In this document: piece after piece, positions 1-64,000 of the stretch
Layout: every line of letters begins with the position of its first letter
Numbering within the stretch: the first letter of the stretch is position 1
Source of the DNA: Aplysia californica
Taxonomy: Eukaryota; Mollusca; Gastropoda; Aplysiida; Aplysiidae
NCBI RefSeq assembly: GCF_000002075.1
Contig: NW_004797316.1
Span: 1,526,921 to 1,590,920, forward strand
Direction of reading: 5' to 3'
Length of the DNA stretch: 64,000 bases
Translations under genes and position numbers: made by a program
Notes under the pieces: model-generated
Seen by the model: the letters and a program-made list of their open reading frames with translations, nothing else
Told to the model about the DNA's origin: nothing
Database searches by the model: none

Positions 1-1103
1 CGCATTTCTGCAAGCCTACCATAGCGAAACTAGGTTCAGGTGATTATAAATTAGTCCAAAATTACTCTCCCTACAAATAAAACAACAACATGGTTGCTTG
101 ATGCGAACATGGGAAGTATAAACCTTGGCCGGGACCAAGAACATTGAGCTTCATCAACACATGGTCTGAAAATAGCACAAAACAAAAGATAAAAACAAAA
201 CAATGGAATTAGAGCTGCGAAAGCAGGGTTCGGGTTTCCCTGGCACTCAAAAGACGCACATCCATTTGATTAAATTCAAGCTCATCTTTGCTGAAATAAG
301 CCATAGAAACGAATAAAGGAAAATGAAGAAATAAAACAACCAAAAGTCTTTCTGTGCTGAAAGTGGAGTTGATGGAATGATTGGACAATTTCTGTACAAG
401 TCTTTGTGCACATTAGCTGGGTAGCAGTAGGAGAGTGAGGATGAGGGGGAGTGGGAGGAGGAGCAACTGTATGGCTTGTGCAGACATATTTACTGTATGG
501 ATAAAACTCATATAGTAAGAGGCAAAGCGATAACTAAAATACACAAAAATATGCATACAAATTTATACATTTGTGTTGAATACAGAAGAAGAGACATTAC
601 GAAAGGATTATAAAAGGGGAAGAAGCAAACTAGGAAAAAAAAACCCAATACAAAAACAACCTAATATAGCAATAAAAATCCAAACAAAAATCAAGAGTCT
701 ACACACATAAAGGCAAGGAAGTTCATGGACCCTCAGTGACAGTAAAGAAATTGTAATTGTAGAACAGTTGTGCAAGTGGCTTCCAAACCATATTGACCCC
801 TACAGGTTAAGGATGAATGTGGATGTCTGTGTGTGTGTATGTGTGAATGCAAGGGGGGGGTCGGGTGCAAGAGCAAGATGTTAGCTCTCAACTTAAAATT
901 GTTATTGAAAGGAGGAAGCTTCACGGACAGACCTTCAAGTTCAGCAAGAAGTCCCATGAAGAAACAGTCTGAATATCACTGTGCAAAATATCCTACTATT
1001 ATTTGTGTACCATTGACACCAAACTGGAGTTCCTGTTTTCAACTATCAGACCCAACCCATTCTGACAGCAGGATAAAAAAAATAGTGAAAGGTCAGTGTG
1101 GTA

Positions 1104-1168
1104 GAGAGAGAGGGAGAGGGAAAGTGAGAGTGAGTGTGTGTGTATGCATGAGAGACAGAGAGAGACAC

Positions 1169-1216
<48 letters not shown>

Positions 1217-1256
1217 GCAGTCAGACATAGAGACAGAGAGAAAGAGTGAGTGAGAG
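1104..1256. repeat. (GA)n microsatellite, imperfect
   Basis: About 150 bp of interrupted GA/GACA repeats, including a pure GA run near 1183-1209. It creates spurious Arg/Glu- or Leu/Ser-rich open frames in both directions. Confidence 0.95.
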
Positions 1257-2034
1257 ATAGAGCGGAGGGGGGATTTCATGCGCTGTATTGCTATACCTAA
1301 ACAAGTGAAAAGTCACAGCAATTCAAATCTGACATCCTCCGTGCTAACATATCACAGCATAAGTATTGGGTAAAGCAGCTAAACATTTAAGTTCACCACA
1401 AGGACCTGAAACATTTTGATAAGTAAAAGGTTCGTTATCCTTGGGGAGAGAGACAGAGTCGCGTCACTCACTGAACTGGATGAGAAAATCCTGACACAAT
1501 ATATAATCGGTGCTCACGAATGTATCTATACATGGGACACACATTTTGCATGCACACAAGAGACGTATCTTCTATACATATGCAGTACAACTATGGAAAA
1601 CATTTCGTTTGAACCTGAAAAGACCATAATCATGTTCCTCTGATATATAGGTTCGTAGTGCAAGGACCTCAGCCATATGTGAACTCATTTTTCATAAATA
1701 TATAATCATTCAAACAAAGTCACAAACACATACACACACACACATACGCTAAATTCTCTTACATTTTGCTGTTATGCCTCTGAGTCTGAGCAACACATTA
1801 CCAAGCATGCAACTATCCCATCAAAAAGATGTTCAGATCCAGCTCCAGAGTATAAAACATGAGTAACCTCAATAAATTGCACTGTTGTCTCTGGGTGTCT
1901 TTTACAAAGAACCTGGCAGACGAACATTCTATGAAACAGCTTCTGTAGTTACATTCTCCATTGTGTGTGCTTAACACTCAAGTTTAATTCTAATGTGGTC
2001 AAGATATAGTTATTGAGAACCTTTCTGTTATGAT

Positions 2035-2140
2035 GTATCTCACACTTCAAGGGTTAGTCCTGACAGGCACGGTTGAAGCAGTCAGCCCCCTGAATGATCT
2101 ACACCGCATTGTAAAGGGCGTAAATATTGGATACAATAAT
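2035..2140 (+). repeat. SINE family R3, tail part
   Basis: Contains GTCCTGACAGGCA, a GTTGAAGCAGTC block and CTGAATGATCT, the same blocks seen in better copies at 20690-20995, 29265-29450 and 37640-37850. Degenerate, with no tRNA-like head here. Confidence 0.5.
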
Positions 2141-3530
2141 CACCTCGAGGGAGCTATAAATACTTGTATTACTGCAGCCTTATTTTCTCGAGCCAGTATA
2201 GTCGATAAAGCCAGACATCAACTGACTGATTCTGTGCTACAACAGGCAGAAAGCTGGAAGGTGGGTATGGGACAACAGAAACTTATAGTAGAAGTGGTGG
2301 AATCATCCATGAGAGGAGCTCTGTATAACATCTGTAACTGTGAGAAAAGATAGCATGCTTCTGGTAAGTGAAAATGTACATGTTGGACCATTGCATGAAG
2401 CAAAAAAGCTCACCCCCATCTCATGGCACAAACTAAAAGCTTTGAAAAAGACAGGGCCCTGCAACAGATGCCTACGAGCTTGGCTACAGCACTGTACACT
2501 CCAAAAAACATTCAGCAACATGTCCCTCTTCCCCCTTTCTCTCTCTCTTTCCCCACTTCTGTTCGGTCGCAACAGTCTACACCAAGCACAACAATAAACC
2601 TACCATGCTCTTCTCCAGTCACACAATATCACCCAAAAGTATGTATCAAAGAGATTCAGACTGCTGTACTCTCAATACACCAACAACACTGAGTCTACTA
2701 GAATACTAATTTACGAGAAAAACATTCAAGTAATATATACCTAAGTACAATTATTGTACTCACGTCATATAATAGCAACTCGTTTGACAACTCACTCGAT
2801 ACTGGGCCTTTTCCCAAGCACAACCTCAAAATACAGATATTTCAAGGGCATTAAAAAAAAAAATCATACCATACTGAAATTTCTACAGCATCACATAACA
2901 TGACAGTTTCACACAAATCAGAGAAGAGCATGTTAAATCGGATGCTAAAACCAGCTTCTATTAAACAGCAAAACTAAAAACTTTTTTAAACATACAGAAA
3001 TTTCACATGGAGATCTAATGCGATGTCACTATAGAATGCTGACATGCAAAAAGCAGATTCATTGTATTTCCTTTACATCTTCTTTGTGACTGTAATTTTT
3101 TTAAAAATGTGTTCAGAAGCAAACTACAAGTAGTCGCTACAAGTTTATAGCAGATGCAGATGTTAATAGACTTGTGCTTTAGGAACAGGAAAGTATGTCT
3201 CATGACTTCATTGCTTCACTGACACCACATTGCTCTGTTTGCCTTGTGAGGCCCCACTGCCCAAAGAATAGCTTAAAAACTATCCTGGTCACCAAGGCCG
3301 GCAACAGGGTAAACTAGCATACAGCTGGTTCTTGCAGCCTTTGCAAGAAATAGGCAGAAAGAAAAAAGATTTTAAAAAAAGAACAATGACCATCCTGCAA
3401 GGGCTGCATGATCAGCAGTAACATAATGGTCCATGACCCAGACTGAGCGAGTTAACCACATCTCTTCACTTACAAAATCACTCCTAAGAGCTCAAACTCA
3501 CCACACTTATTTTTTCTCTTTAACACACAT

Positions 3531-3531
<1 letters not shown>

Positions 3532-3561
<30 letters not shown>
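3532..3561. repeat. (AC)n microsatellite
   Basis: Pure AC dinucleotide run of about 30 bp. Confidence 0.97.
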
Positions 3562-3564
<3 letters not shown>

Positions 3565-4007
3565 CTGCTTGTAAAACATTGGTTACATTTAATAAAACTC
3601 AAATAAAATTGGGAACGTTTTAAGAAATAAGTTCAAAACGTAAGAAATGAAAACAAAAAACGCAGTTTGATGTGTGACTGTGACGGACTGAAAGAATTTG
3701 GGCTTATGGTCATTTCAGATGGGACATAATTAAACATAGAAAAGGGAAATGATAAATGTGTTTGACACAACAGCATAATCCAAATCGTACAGATAGCGCC
3801 ATAAACACCAGCTGGGCCTTACTTCTACACATCACTGATCTAGTTCATAATAATCATTTTACACGTACAAATGGCAGGGATGATATCATACTGGAATATA
3901 GAAAAAAAAAGAATTTCAGGAAATGGAAAAGCGACAACCCATTGAAATATTTTCTCCACAGACTACACAGTTGAAATGCCTGCATAATTATACAGAAATG
4001 GCAGCAT

Positions 4008-4013
4008 TTATTC
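4008..4013 (-). terminator. candidate distal poly(A) signal (AATAAA)
   Basis: The only clear minus-strand AATAAA I found in the 7.7 kb downstream of the WDFY3 stop, followed within 50 nt by a GT-rich stretch. If used, the 3' UTR would be about 3.75 kb, which is plausible for this family but unproven. Confidence 0.3.
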
Positions 4014-7000
4014 TCATTCATCACAAATAAATCTACCTTTCAGAAACATTACTGACATAACACTATTCTCTTCATTACCTTAACGAGTCCCAGCAAAGAA
4101 CATCTGCTAATGGCAAGTAACAGATGGAATCTTAAAAAGTTTGACTTTGTAGGAAAAAACTGGAAAAGCAGCAGTGTCCCTGAAGCTATATTAACATGAG
4201 ATCCTTAAAGAAATAAACTGAAAAGGCAAAAGAAAACTTTCTTGGACACAAAGAGCTATGGTCAAGTCCCAGAAACCTTTGTATTTCCCCAAAACAAACA
4301 AAAAAACCCCTTCATTTCCAGAAACAAATCCACAGCACAGTACACATGCAGTCTCAAGGAAATAAATGTAAAGATATGGCAGTCACACAAATTTCAGCTG
4401 TTTGAGAAAAATAACATGGTCATGCAGTGAAAGAATAAACCATTTGACTGAACTGAAATGAGAATGTAGGTAAATAGTGCGCCACTCATATATATATATA
4501 TATGGCTTACATCAGCAAAATGTGCAAAGCCTATAATAATGATTATGTTGTCAGCAATCAGAGGAGGACAACAGACTGACCTCATCATAACATGCACCAC
4601 AGAAAAGTAAACGCTATTGCACTGGAATTAAAATCATTTCAAGAGATAAGAATAATCAAAATTCATTTTCAGAATTATGCCGGACAAACAGTTATGACCA
4701 CGAAGCATTATAATGAGAGATGGATGAATCATAAATAACAATAACTGTTTATAATCAGTTCCATATCTTTTTACACCTATTATTGTCGGCATCACAGGCA
4801 AGGAATGAAAAAAAGAAATCAACTTAATAAGCAAAAAACCCGATAAAAATAAACAGTGTTCAAAAATGGTTAATGGTTTTGTATCAAGCTTTACAAATTG
4901 TTTCAAGCAAACGCAAGTCAAGACAACTTCCAGTACATGTTCACAGATGGGAGACAATCGCATCACAAAAACATGAATGTTACAACATTTTTCACAAAAA
5001 TGATCTAATGAATTTGACACTCTCATAAATAAGGAACTGATAGCAATGAACTGACCAGTGTCCGAGATCTCTCAATAATAAGAAATTCAAAGAATCTAAA
5101 TCTCAAATCAAACATGAATTCTAATATCCTATTACTGATAATCGCTCATACAATATTTCAACTACCATAACTCAGATACTACGAAAAATAGCTGTTGTAA
5201 GTCCCTCAAAAACATGTGTATTGCTTTTCACATGAACAAAATCATTCATTAGCAGAATGGCTTTAGCACACTGTTAGTGATGAAGCACAACTGCAGGTAT
5301 TCTCTTGTCTTATCAGAAACGCCAGAAATACCTGTGTCTGTCCGAGTTGACTGGTGTAAAAGAAAGATGAAACCCAAAGCATTCAATGAGTGCAGACTTC
5401 TCTACTCTAGAGAACATATATTCGAAAATGAGGAGACAACATACAACCTATGAACAAAGACATGAATTGTTATCAGATTGCTGAGTCTAGCTACACACGT
5501 AAATCCCATAAATGACTAGATACAATATCTCCAGTGAGAAACCCCACACGGAACTGGAGGCATTAAAATATAGCTACATGAATTTAAACGACATCAAAAT
5601 CCAGCCTTTTGCACCGATGATGCAAGAGAATATCTTACTTTCAAGATTTCCACATATGAATATCACATTCAGATAATATGGCGATAAAATCATCGACTTA
5701 CTTTTTATACAGATAATAAAGAAAATGAAGCAATGAGATACAGTAAAACATACATGGAGTGTCTTCAAGTGGAATGACATAGGGGAATCCTACACTCATA
5801 ATCCACACCATCTTCATGTCCCTTTGCTGGGCTACTGTGTGACTATGTGAAAGAGTTCTGAGCCTCTTCAGTCACTGAAAATCAAACCACAGTAGTTTTA
5901 TGCACCAATTGTTCTGTTCAAAAGTTTTGCAGACTTCAGGCATGCAAAGTTGTACACAGCAGGTTCAAATAATTAGTCCTACCTTCCAAGTTACGCAGAG
6001 TTTCTGTTTTACATAGAAGGAATGTGAACTCACATTCACATGTCAGCTGCACATATAAAGTCAAAAGGATCCATTTGAAACATACAACTGCCGTCGATAG
6101 AACCTTTTGATTCTCAGCCAGTAAAGGGTGGCTCAGCACAAATGTCTCATCATTCTGAGGAATAATTACCCATATCAACATGCAAATCTAAAGTCTATTG
6201 AGTAAAGTGGCAAGCGAAAGCTGTAGACTCCAGTGGTGCAAGTACAGGGCTTTATGTATTAAGTACAGCGTGCTGAAAGCAGTTCTGGTTGAGTTTTGAC
6301 CAAGCTTTTTTGCCTCTTTGAAGGAAATTCCTATAAAGTCTAAAAGCTTTAAGGACACCATTTCTTGGCACGACTTGACAGCTGACTGCAGAGTGCAATT
6401 AATGATGTACAACAATCTAAGTTCATCCACATGTTATTTCAATGACAGGTGCACAGTTATGTGCACGCCACAAAGTTCCCTAGAACACATAAGCTCACTT
6501 CAGAGAATACACTCCGGTCTGCATGTCTCAAAAAGGCCAAACCAGATGGGTAAAGGGCAGCAGACATTTCCTAAGTACAAACCACTTGAGCCCTTACACT
6601 ACATTTCTCAGACATTAATTAGTCTTTCCACAGATGTACAGCAGTGTAAGCTGAAAATGCACAAGAAACAAACGTAAATCGCTGTTCAAGAAAAATGGAG
6701 AACTCTCACTCTCGTACATGACTGATAAATGCTAGTAGCCCATGAATGAAATCAGAGTTGCACATGATACATGAAAATGGATGGATTTTTGTAGACGAAA
6801 TACTGGACTGTATTATAGAGAAAAGCATGATGAATTACTTCGTCACAAAAAGTCAAACCTAGTCAGCTGGGGAGAGGTCAAAGCAATACTGTTGGCAAGA
6901 GATTCATTTTAAAGAGTTGAGAGCCTACCACTGATAGTTTATACACAACCGACAGCACTTTCTACATTCAGAAGCAGGCAATCTTTTGATTGTCTTCATC

Positions 7001-7610
7001 AATCCCATTTGCAATTTTTCTACATATAAAAAAAAACAACATATTTTTCATAAGTCATTTACAGAGTTCTAAAAAAGCACATTAAATATTACACCCCTTT
7101 TTTCCACATAGAACCATTATGTTAGTGAGCTTATGGCATTTTTTCACGCACTATTTCCTTTCAAACATTGCGTAAGCACTTCCAAAAAGCAGAATTCCTA
7201 TTCGGTAGAACGGTCTACTATCATCAGTGGATTAAGACTTGCATGATAGCTGTACGAGACACATCAATAAACAGTACCACAAAATGCATCTCTTTGATAT
7301 ACAAGGCACTGCCTTGTGGTCTAAATGCACAGCAATAAGATAACTTTACATTAACAAGATTCAAGACCTAGTGATGGTAATTTCATCAGTCACTGTTTTC
7401 AGACATACACCCAAAATTCTTAATTGTAAGCAGTAAGTTAATCCTTTGAGGATACCAGCTACTTAAAGGAAGATTTTCCTGCCTGACAAGACATTATGAA
7501 AGGACATCCAGCTAGACTGTACTTTACTGGTCAATGAAGAAATAAAACATCAGGACAATTAGAGACTTTTGGAATTTCTGAAAAACGATAGCCCAACATA
7601 TTCTGAAGAG

Positions 7611-7616
7611 TTTAAT
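7611..7616 (-). terminator. candidate proximal poly(A) signal (ATTAAA)
   Basis: ATTAAA on the minus strand about 130 nt past the WDFY3 stop, followed by a TGTTGGG stretch that could be the GU-rich element. A stronger AATAAA occurs at 4013-4008. Without transcripts I cannot say which is used. Confidence 0.3.
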
Positions 7617-7747
7617 CAACAGAACTCAAGGACATAAAGTAAATCTTGGTTTGCACTGGGGTCAGCCGAGATTTCAACGTCATCACTTGTTGATTGGCAC
7701 AAGCCTTCCTATCAGCAGACTCCACATGACACCAGCTTGTATTTCCC

Positions 7748-60296
<52,549 letters not shown>

Positions 60297-60359
60297 CTGG
60301 GGAGAAAATGAAAGAAACAAGAAAATAAGTTTCAAACCCCAGACTTGTTTTTTTTGGTT

Positions 60360-60490
60360 TTATTTCAGAGTAGACAAAAGCAAAGTTGAAACAAAAATCA
60401 TCATACAGTGCGTGAAAAAAGCAAGACAAACAGAGACAACAGAGAAAAACAAAAGCAAAAGGGACCTACCAGTGGAACCCTTCAACCACT
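60360..60490 (-). repeat. SINE-like family R2, copy
   Basis: GAGTAGACAAAAGCAAAG, CAAGACAAACAGAGACAACA and GGGACCTACCAGTGGAACCC match the R2 order closely. Confidence 0.75.
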
Positions 60491-61036
60491 CGCTTATTTG
60501 TTGACTGTTTCTTTTCAGTTTGAGCTTCATTCAATATTCAAGATCTCAAAGAGGGAGACATGTGACATACAATGAATAAACTCCCATGACCAAGGTCAAA
60601 AGCCAGTGCTGACAACTTTCCACTTCAGCACAACTCCTCTGCAAATACTGCTCTTGATTTTGAACTCAGTGACTATCAATGAACAGCTACCAACCTGTAC
60701 CCTATGCATCAGACTCATCACTTCAGCTGATATGCAGAGTAGATACATGTTACATAAACACTTACATAATTAAAATGGTTCATTTGTGTGGATCCAGCCT
60801 TCCTCACTACACTGAGCATGCCTGTAATTTCAAATATGTAAAGGATGCAATTTGAATCACGTTACATAAGACAGTTACATCATTCAGGGTCCAGCCTTCC
60901 CTATCAGGCTGCGTATACTTTTTGTAAACATGTAGGTGTAATTGTTCACAGGTTCCATTTCAAATGAACTACTAATTTCTAAGGCACAAAAACAACAACT
61001 CAGACACTGATAAAAGTATCACACCTAAGCACATAT

Positions 61037-61288
61037 TATGGTCGTTTTTAAGCACAAGGGGGCTATCCCGGAAAAAGCTGTTTTGAGAAAATCGAACGTA
61101 AATTTTTTGGACACTTGTTCAGTTTCTTTAAAATACAAGGAGAGTTTTCTCTATAACCAAACAAATATACACAACAATGAAACCAAACTTCTCCTATAGG
61201 TAGGGCAATATCCACTTTTGGTGTAGGTCAAGATTTCTGGAAACCCCCGAAATCAGAGTTAGCCCGCTTCTCCTTAAAAGCGGCCATA
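61037..61288. mobile_element. MITE family M2, 252 bp
   Basis: Ends TATGGTCGTTTTTAAGCACA and, reversed, TATGGCCGCTTTTAAGGAGA, similar for about 31 bp (both continue AAG-GGGCTA). TA dinucleotides at the tips are compatible with a TA target duplication, hence possibly Tc1/mariner-derived. No coding frame. Confidence 0.75.
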
Positions 61289-63186
61289 TACCAGACAGTA
61301 ACAAAAATAGAAGAAACCTGAACAAAGGATTAAGAGTAAAACAATATCAATTTCTATGAAAATGAAAAGCACGGCTGTTTCACTCAGGATCACTTAGTTA
61401 CCAGCCGACCTGACCTCCGAGACGAGGTCACACCCCAGTTACGCAACCTGCGGGCGCTCGGCCTCGCGGTCAGCGGCTCCCCCGTGTTGTTATGTTTTGT
61501 ACACATAAAGCAACACAAGTTTTTATTACAGCCAGGAAAGTCAATGAAACAACAACCAAATGATCACATGAAGACGAAGGTGTAGTTTATGACAGTATAA
61601 TTTTTATCACGGAGAAGTAAAAGAAAGTGTAGTTTAAAAGAGGGGGAGCGCGGCTTCCATCATTGATCGGTTATCACAAACTGACATGTTTAAAAATAAA
61701 AAAATTAAAAATAAACGGACCGACAGATTTTTACAGTCTTCATTGTCAGTTCACAGTCAGACTTTGAACTTTCAAACACACTTACAGTAATGAGGTTGGG
61801 CCAAAAAGTCTTGTTGCTATTGTTGATTAATGCACCCAGTCTCTTCATTGAGTGGGAAAACAGTTCAGTCCAGCCAACACATGAGTACATTTCACATGAG
61901 ATTGAAGACCATTCTTTACACCTTCACAGCTAAATTGATGTTATTCTCTAGTAAATATTTATATAATAAGATAAACATACTTCTATAAAACTATTTAGGA
62001 ATTAAGATTTTATTTGTGAATAGTCTGAATCGTCTTGTTGTCTTGTTTACTTTCTCCTGCGTTTTTCCACCGGCTCATGGAGTGTGGCCTTCAAATCTGA
62101 CGATGTCTGTTGGTGTGCTTCCAACATAGCTTTAAGTTGTTTTTGTTTGTTTTTTTATGCCTACTGTTCTCTTTCCTACTCTGGCGATTGTGGCATGCAA
62201 CATTTCCCCCCCCCCCCCCCCCACCTCAGCATGCCAAGGCCAAAGCCCCAGGCTTTCATAAATGGCAACTCGTATACTTCCGTAAGCAAAGGAATGCGCT
62301 TTTTAATGCACCCTTTGCTAAGTTTAACACAACGAGCACAGACAGAGCACTCGTTAATACTAGTGCTTGTGTCGTAAGCAGACCAAACATTGGCATTGTC
62401 TTCAACACATTTCTGTACGCCCTGCAAAGTTGCATCTGTAATTTGCTTTCGTAGTGTGTATACTCGTGAGCCACATTTCCTGCATAGAGTGTTGGATTGC
62501 TTGTAGGCTGCGTCGTTGTCGATGTTTATTCAATAATATAGCAATATGTCAGATTTAAAGTTTTTGCACAGAAATCGACGCTGCTTAGAAACTTTAGTTT
62601 TTAATCTTCTTCCACCACAAGTACGACACAACTAGTTTAAATTCTCAAAGTGGATGTTATAAGAATGTTCCAGCTTTGATGTTAAAAGGCTCTATAATTG
62701 TAAACACACAAGAAAGTCAGATGGTGGGTTCCCGTTTCACAGAGTTTTTCTTTGCACCGAGAGTTGCATTAGACTAGTCACATAAAGAGCGCTAGTTCAT
62801 GTAAATTTAGGCCGGACCCAAAGATTTTTCACCAGAATGGAGAGAATAGATTTATAAAAAGAAATATGAAGGCTAAAACAAAAATTGTCGGTTCAAATTA
62901 TGATAATTTGCTTTTAAATCCAAAAAATTCAATAACACAGAGCTGTACAACAGTGGTAGTATATAGGTATCCCAAGTGAAGATACAAGCTGGTTTCAAAC
63001 TGCGGGTTATAGAGGAGATGCTGAGATTTTATTTGGTATATAACACAACTGGGTTTATGGGATGGAGAAAGGGAGTACTATGCTGTAAATTCCAGTTAAT
63101 TTCTTGAAATTGTACCCTTTCCGCGGGGAGCGGGCAGACCAAGGGATCGGCCGGTGGAAGTGGCGTAACGCGTCGAGATTTATTAC

Positions 63187-63268
63187 CTTCCGCGAGGGGT
63201 CACAGGGGTCAGAAGGGTCAGACGGACTACAACTAAGTGCGCCTCTCTGAGAGTGAAACTGAACAGCC
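63187..63268 (-). CDS. possible additional upstream exon of WDFY3 (weak)
   Basis: Minus strand: good acceptor (TTTGTCTTTCAG), 82 nt open in one frame (AVQFHSQRGALSCSPSDPSD, then PCDPSRK), then GTAATA. It would end in phase 0, exactly what the next known exon (60296) needs, and the sequence is GC-richer than its surroundings. Against it: I do not recognise the peptide as WDFY3, the SDPSDPCDP repeat looks low-complexity, and the donor is mediocre. Confidence 0.25.
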
Positions 63269-63357
63269 CTGAAAGACAAATGAAAACTAAGACTTCCATG
63301 CTCTGACCTCCATTAACAGTTTTCTTCTGTGATCCTTACATCTACGAATAAAAGATA

Positions 63358-63792
63358 TATGTGTCATGCAGCTGTGGAATCAGGCACTCGTTAATATTTA
63401 GAGCATATGAAGTTATTGGAATTATTTCAAAGCCTGTCTATGTGACTTGTTTTCGCTGAAAATAATATCCAAATATCATAATTGAATAGAAATTGAGATT
63501 TTGGCAATTTAAATAGCTGGGGGAAGTCTGATGTCGGAAGTAAAAATAGTGAGAAAATGGCCACCAAAGTTTAATTACTTCTATAGCTTGAAAGTCCTTG
63601 AAAACTGAAAATTTACATTTTTCATGCCTTTAATCAATGTTTTTCAGTAAAATCTACGTGGAAATGAAGTTTAAAAAGGACATAAAAGATGTTGACAAAA
63701 ATTTGATAAAAATTGCCAAATCGGCAAAAGTGCCGGTTTCATCGCTTTCACCATTTGGACGAACGCCTGATTTCACAATGATGTCTCACATA
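63358..63792 (+). mobile_element. MITE family M1, complete copy
   Basis: 435 bp between TATGTGTCATGCAGCTGTGG and the reversed TATGTGAGACATCATTGTGA. It shares GAAAGTCCTTG, AACTGAAAATTTACATTTTT, TCAGTAAAATC and the ACGCCTGATTTCAC end with 34088-34486. No coding capacity. Confidence 0.88.
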
Positions 63793-64000
63793 TTACCCAC
63801 AACATGATATCAGTGCAAGAACACATTACTTAAGGCCCAGCCAGAAGTCGGACATGAAGAGCAATGTTTGATGCCAGTTTTTTATACGCATATACGTCTC
63901 TCCAGGACACATAACCAACAGATAAATAAATCAACAAGCATCAAACATCAGCTAACATACACCTCGTTTTGAACCCACAGCTAAAAATCAAGGTAAGAGA

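Larger units (their letters stand above)
1..7747. other. 3' flank / long 3' UTR of WDFY3, no recognisable gene
   Basis: AT-rich DNA with only short, low-complexity or unrecognisable open frames on both strands. It holds microsatellites (1104-1256, 3532-3561, 4489-4504), a SINE-family tail (2035-2140) and the two candidate poly(A) signals. Compared with the introns it is poor in dispersed repeats, which would suit transcribed UTR for at least part of it. No splice-linked coding segment was seen. Confidence 0.5.
60303..64000. other. upstream intron(s) of WDFY3
   Basis: Contains an R2 copy (60360-60490), two TIR elements (61037-61288, 63358-63792), a GC-rich codon-like island (61389-61500), a poly-C run (62205-62222) and a possible exon (63187-63268). 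No other exon could be supported. The preceding coding exon must lie here or beyond 64000. Confidence 0.6.

Noticed and set aside
833-1249. 138-codon plus-strand frame
   Set aside because: Half of it is translated (GA)n microsatellite; no domain.
2030-2353. 107-codon plus-strand frame
   Set aside because: Overlaps a SINE-family tail (2035-2140) and matches no family I know.
4634-5026. 130-codon minus-strand frame in the 3' flank
   Set aside because: AT-rich chance frame in the likely UTR; no motif or splice context.
6318-6677. 119-codon plus-strand frame
   Set aside because: No recognisable domain and it lies antisense in the likely WDFY3 3' UTR; composition like its surroundings.

Overview
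This is an animal nuclear DNA window dominated by one gene on the minus strand: the orthologue of WDFY3 (ALFY; Drosophila blue cheese), the giant PH-BEACH/WD40/FYVE scaffold of selective autophagy. I can chain 55 coding exons between positions 60296 and 7748. All 54 introns are GT-AG. The reading phase closes at every junction and ends at a TAA, giving 8,349 coding nt (2,782 residues). The N-terminal part, perhaps 700-900 residues judged from the roughly 3,500-residue vertebrate protein, lies beyond position 64000. The intron-rich structure, AT-rich introns and tRNA-type SINEs with an 'ATATAGCGC' tail suggest a lophotrochozoan, most likely a mollusc such as a marine gastropod. The species is an inference.

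Layout from high to low coordinates, which is 5' to 3' for the gene. 60303-64000 is upstream intron with two short-TIR elements (61037-61288, 63358-63792), a possible extra exon (63187-63268) and a GC-rich codon-like island (61389-61500). 60296-58940 is a helical segment. 58538-55797 is a ConA-like lectin fold. 55153-35301 is a long alpha-helical (ARM/HEAT-like) segment. 33811-29844 is the PH-BEACH region and 29118-20000 the BEACH domain. 19561-13496 carries WD40 repeats. 12991-10872 is a fast-evolving Ser-rich linker with a candidate LC3/GABARAP-interacting motif. 10003-7748 holds the last WD blade and a complete eight-cysteine FYVE zinc finger. Positions 1-7747 are 3' UTR or downstream flank with no recognisable gene.

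The introns are full of small mobile elements: several SINE-like families (two copies with clear tRNA-type heads), two hAT-like non-autonomous transposons with exact 6-bp target duplications, pogo/Tigger-like and other TIR elements, a Tc1 transposase relic, and a truncated LINE reverse-transcriptase fragment next to an assembly gap. The most unusual local structures are a perfect 37-bp inverted repeat 31 bp inside the first intron, and two places where tandem repetition has copied a 5' splice site (exon 30 and exon 48). I found no operon, CRISPR, rRNA, intact tRNA, virus-like element or toxin system. I saw no convincing wholly new biological system here; the novel points are structural and evolutionary.
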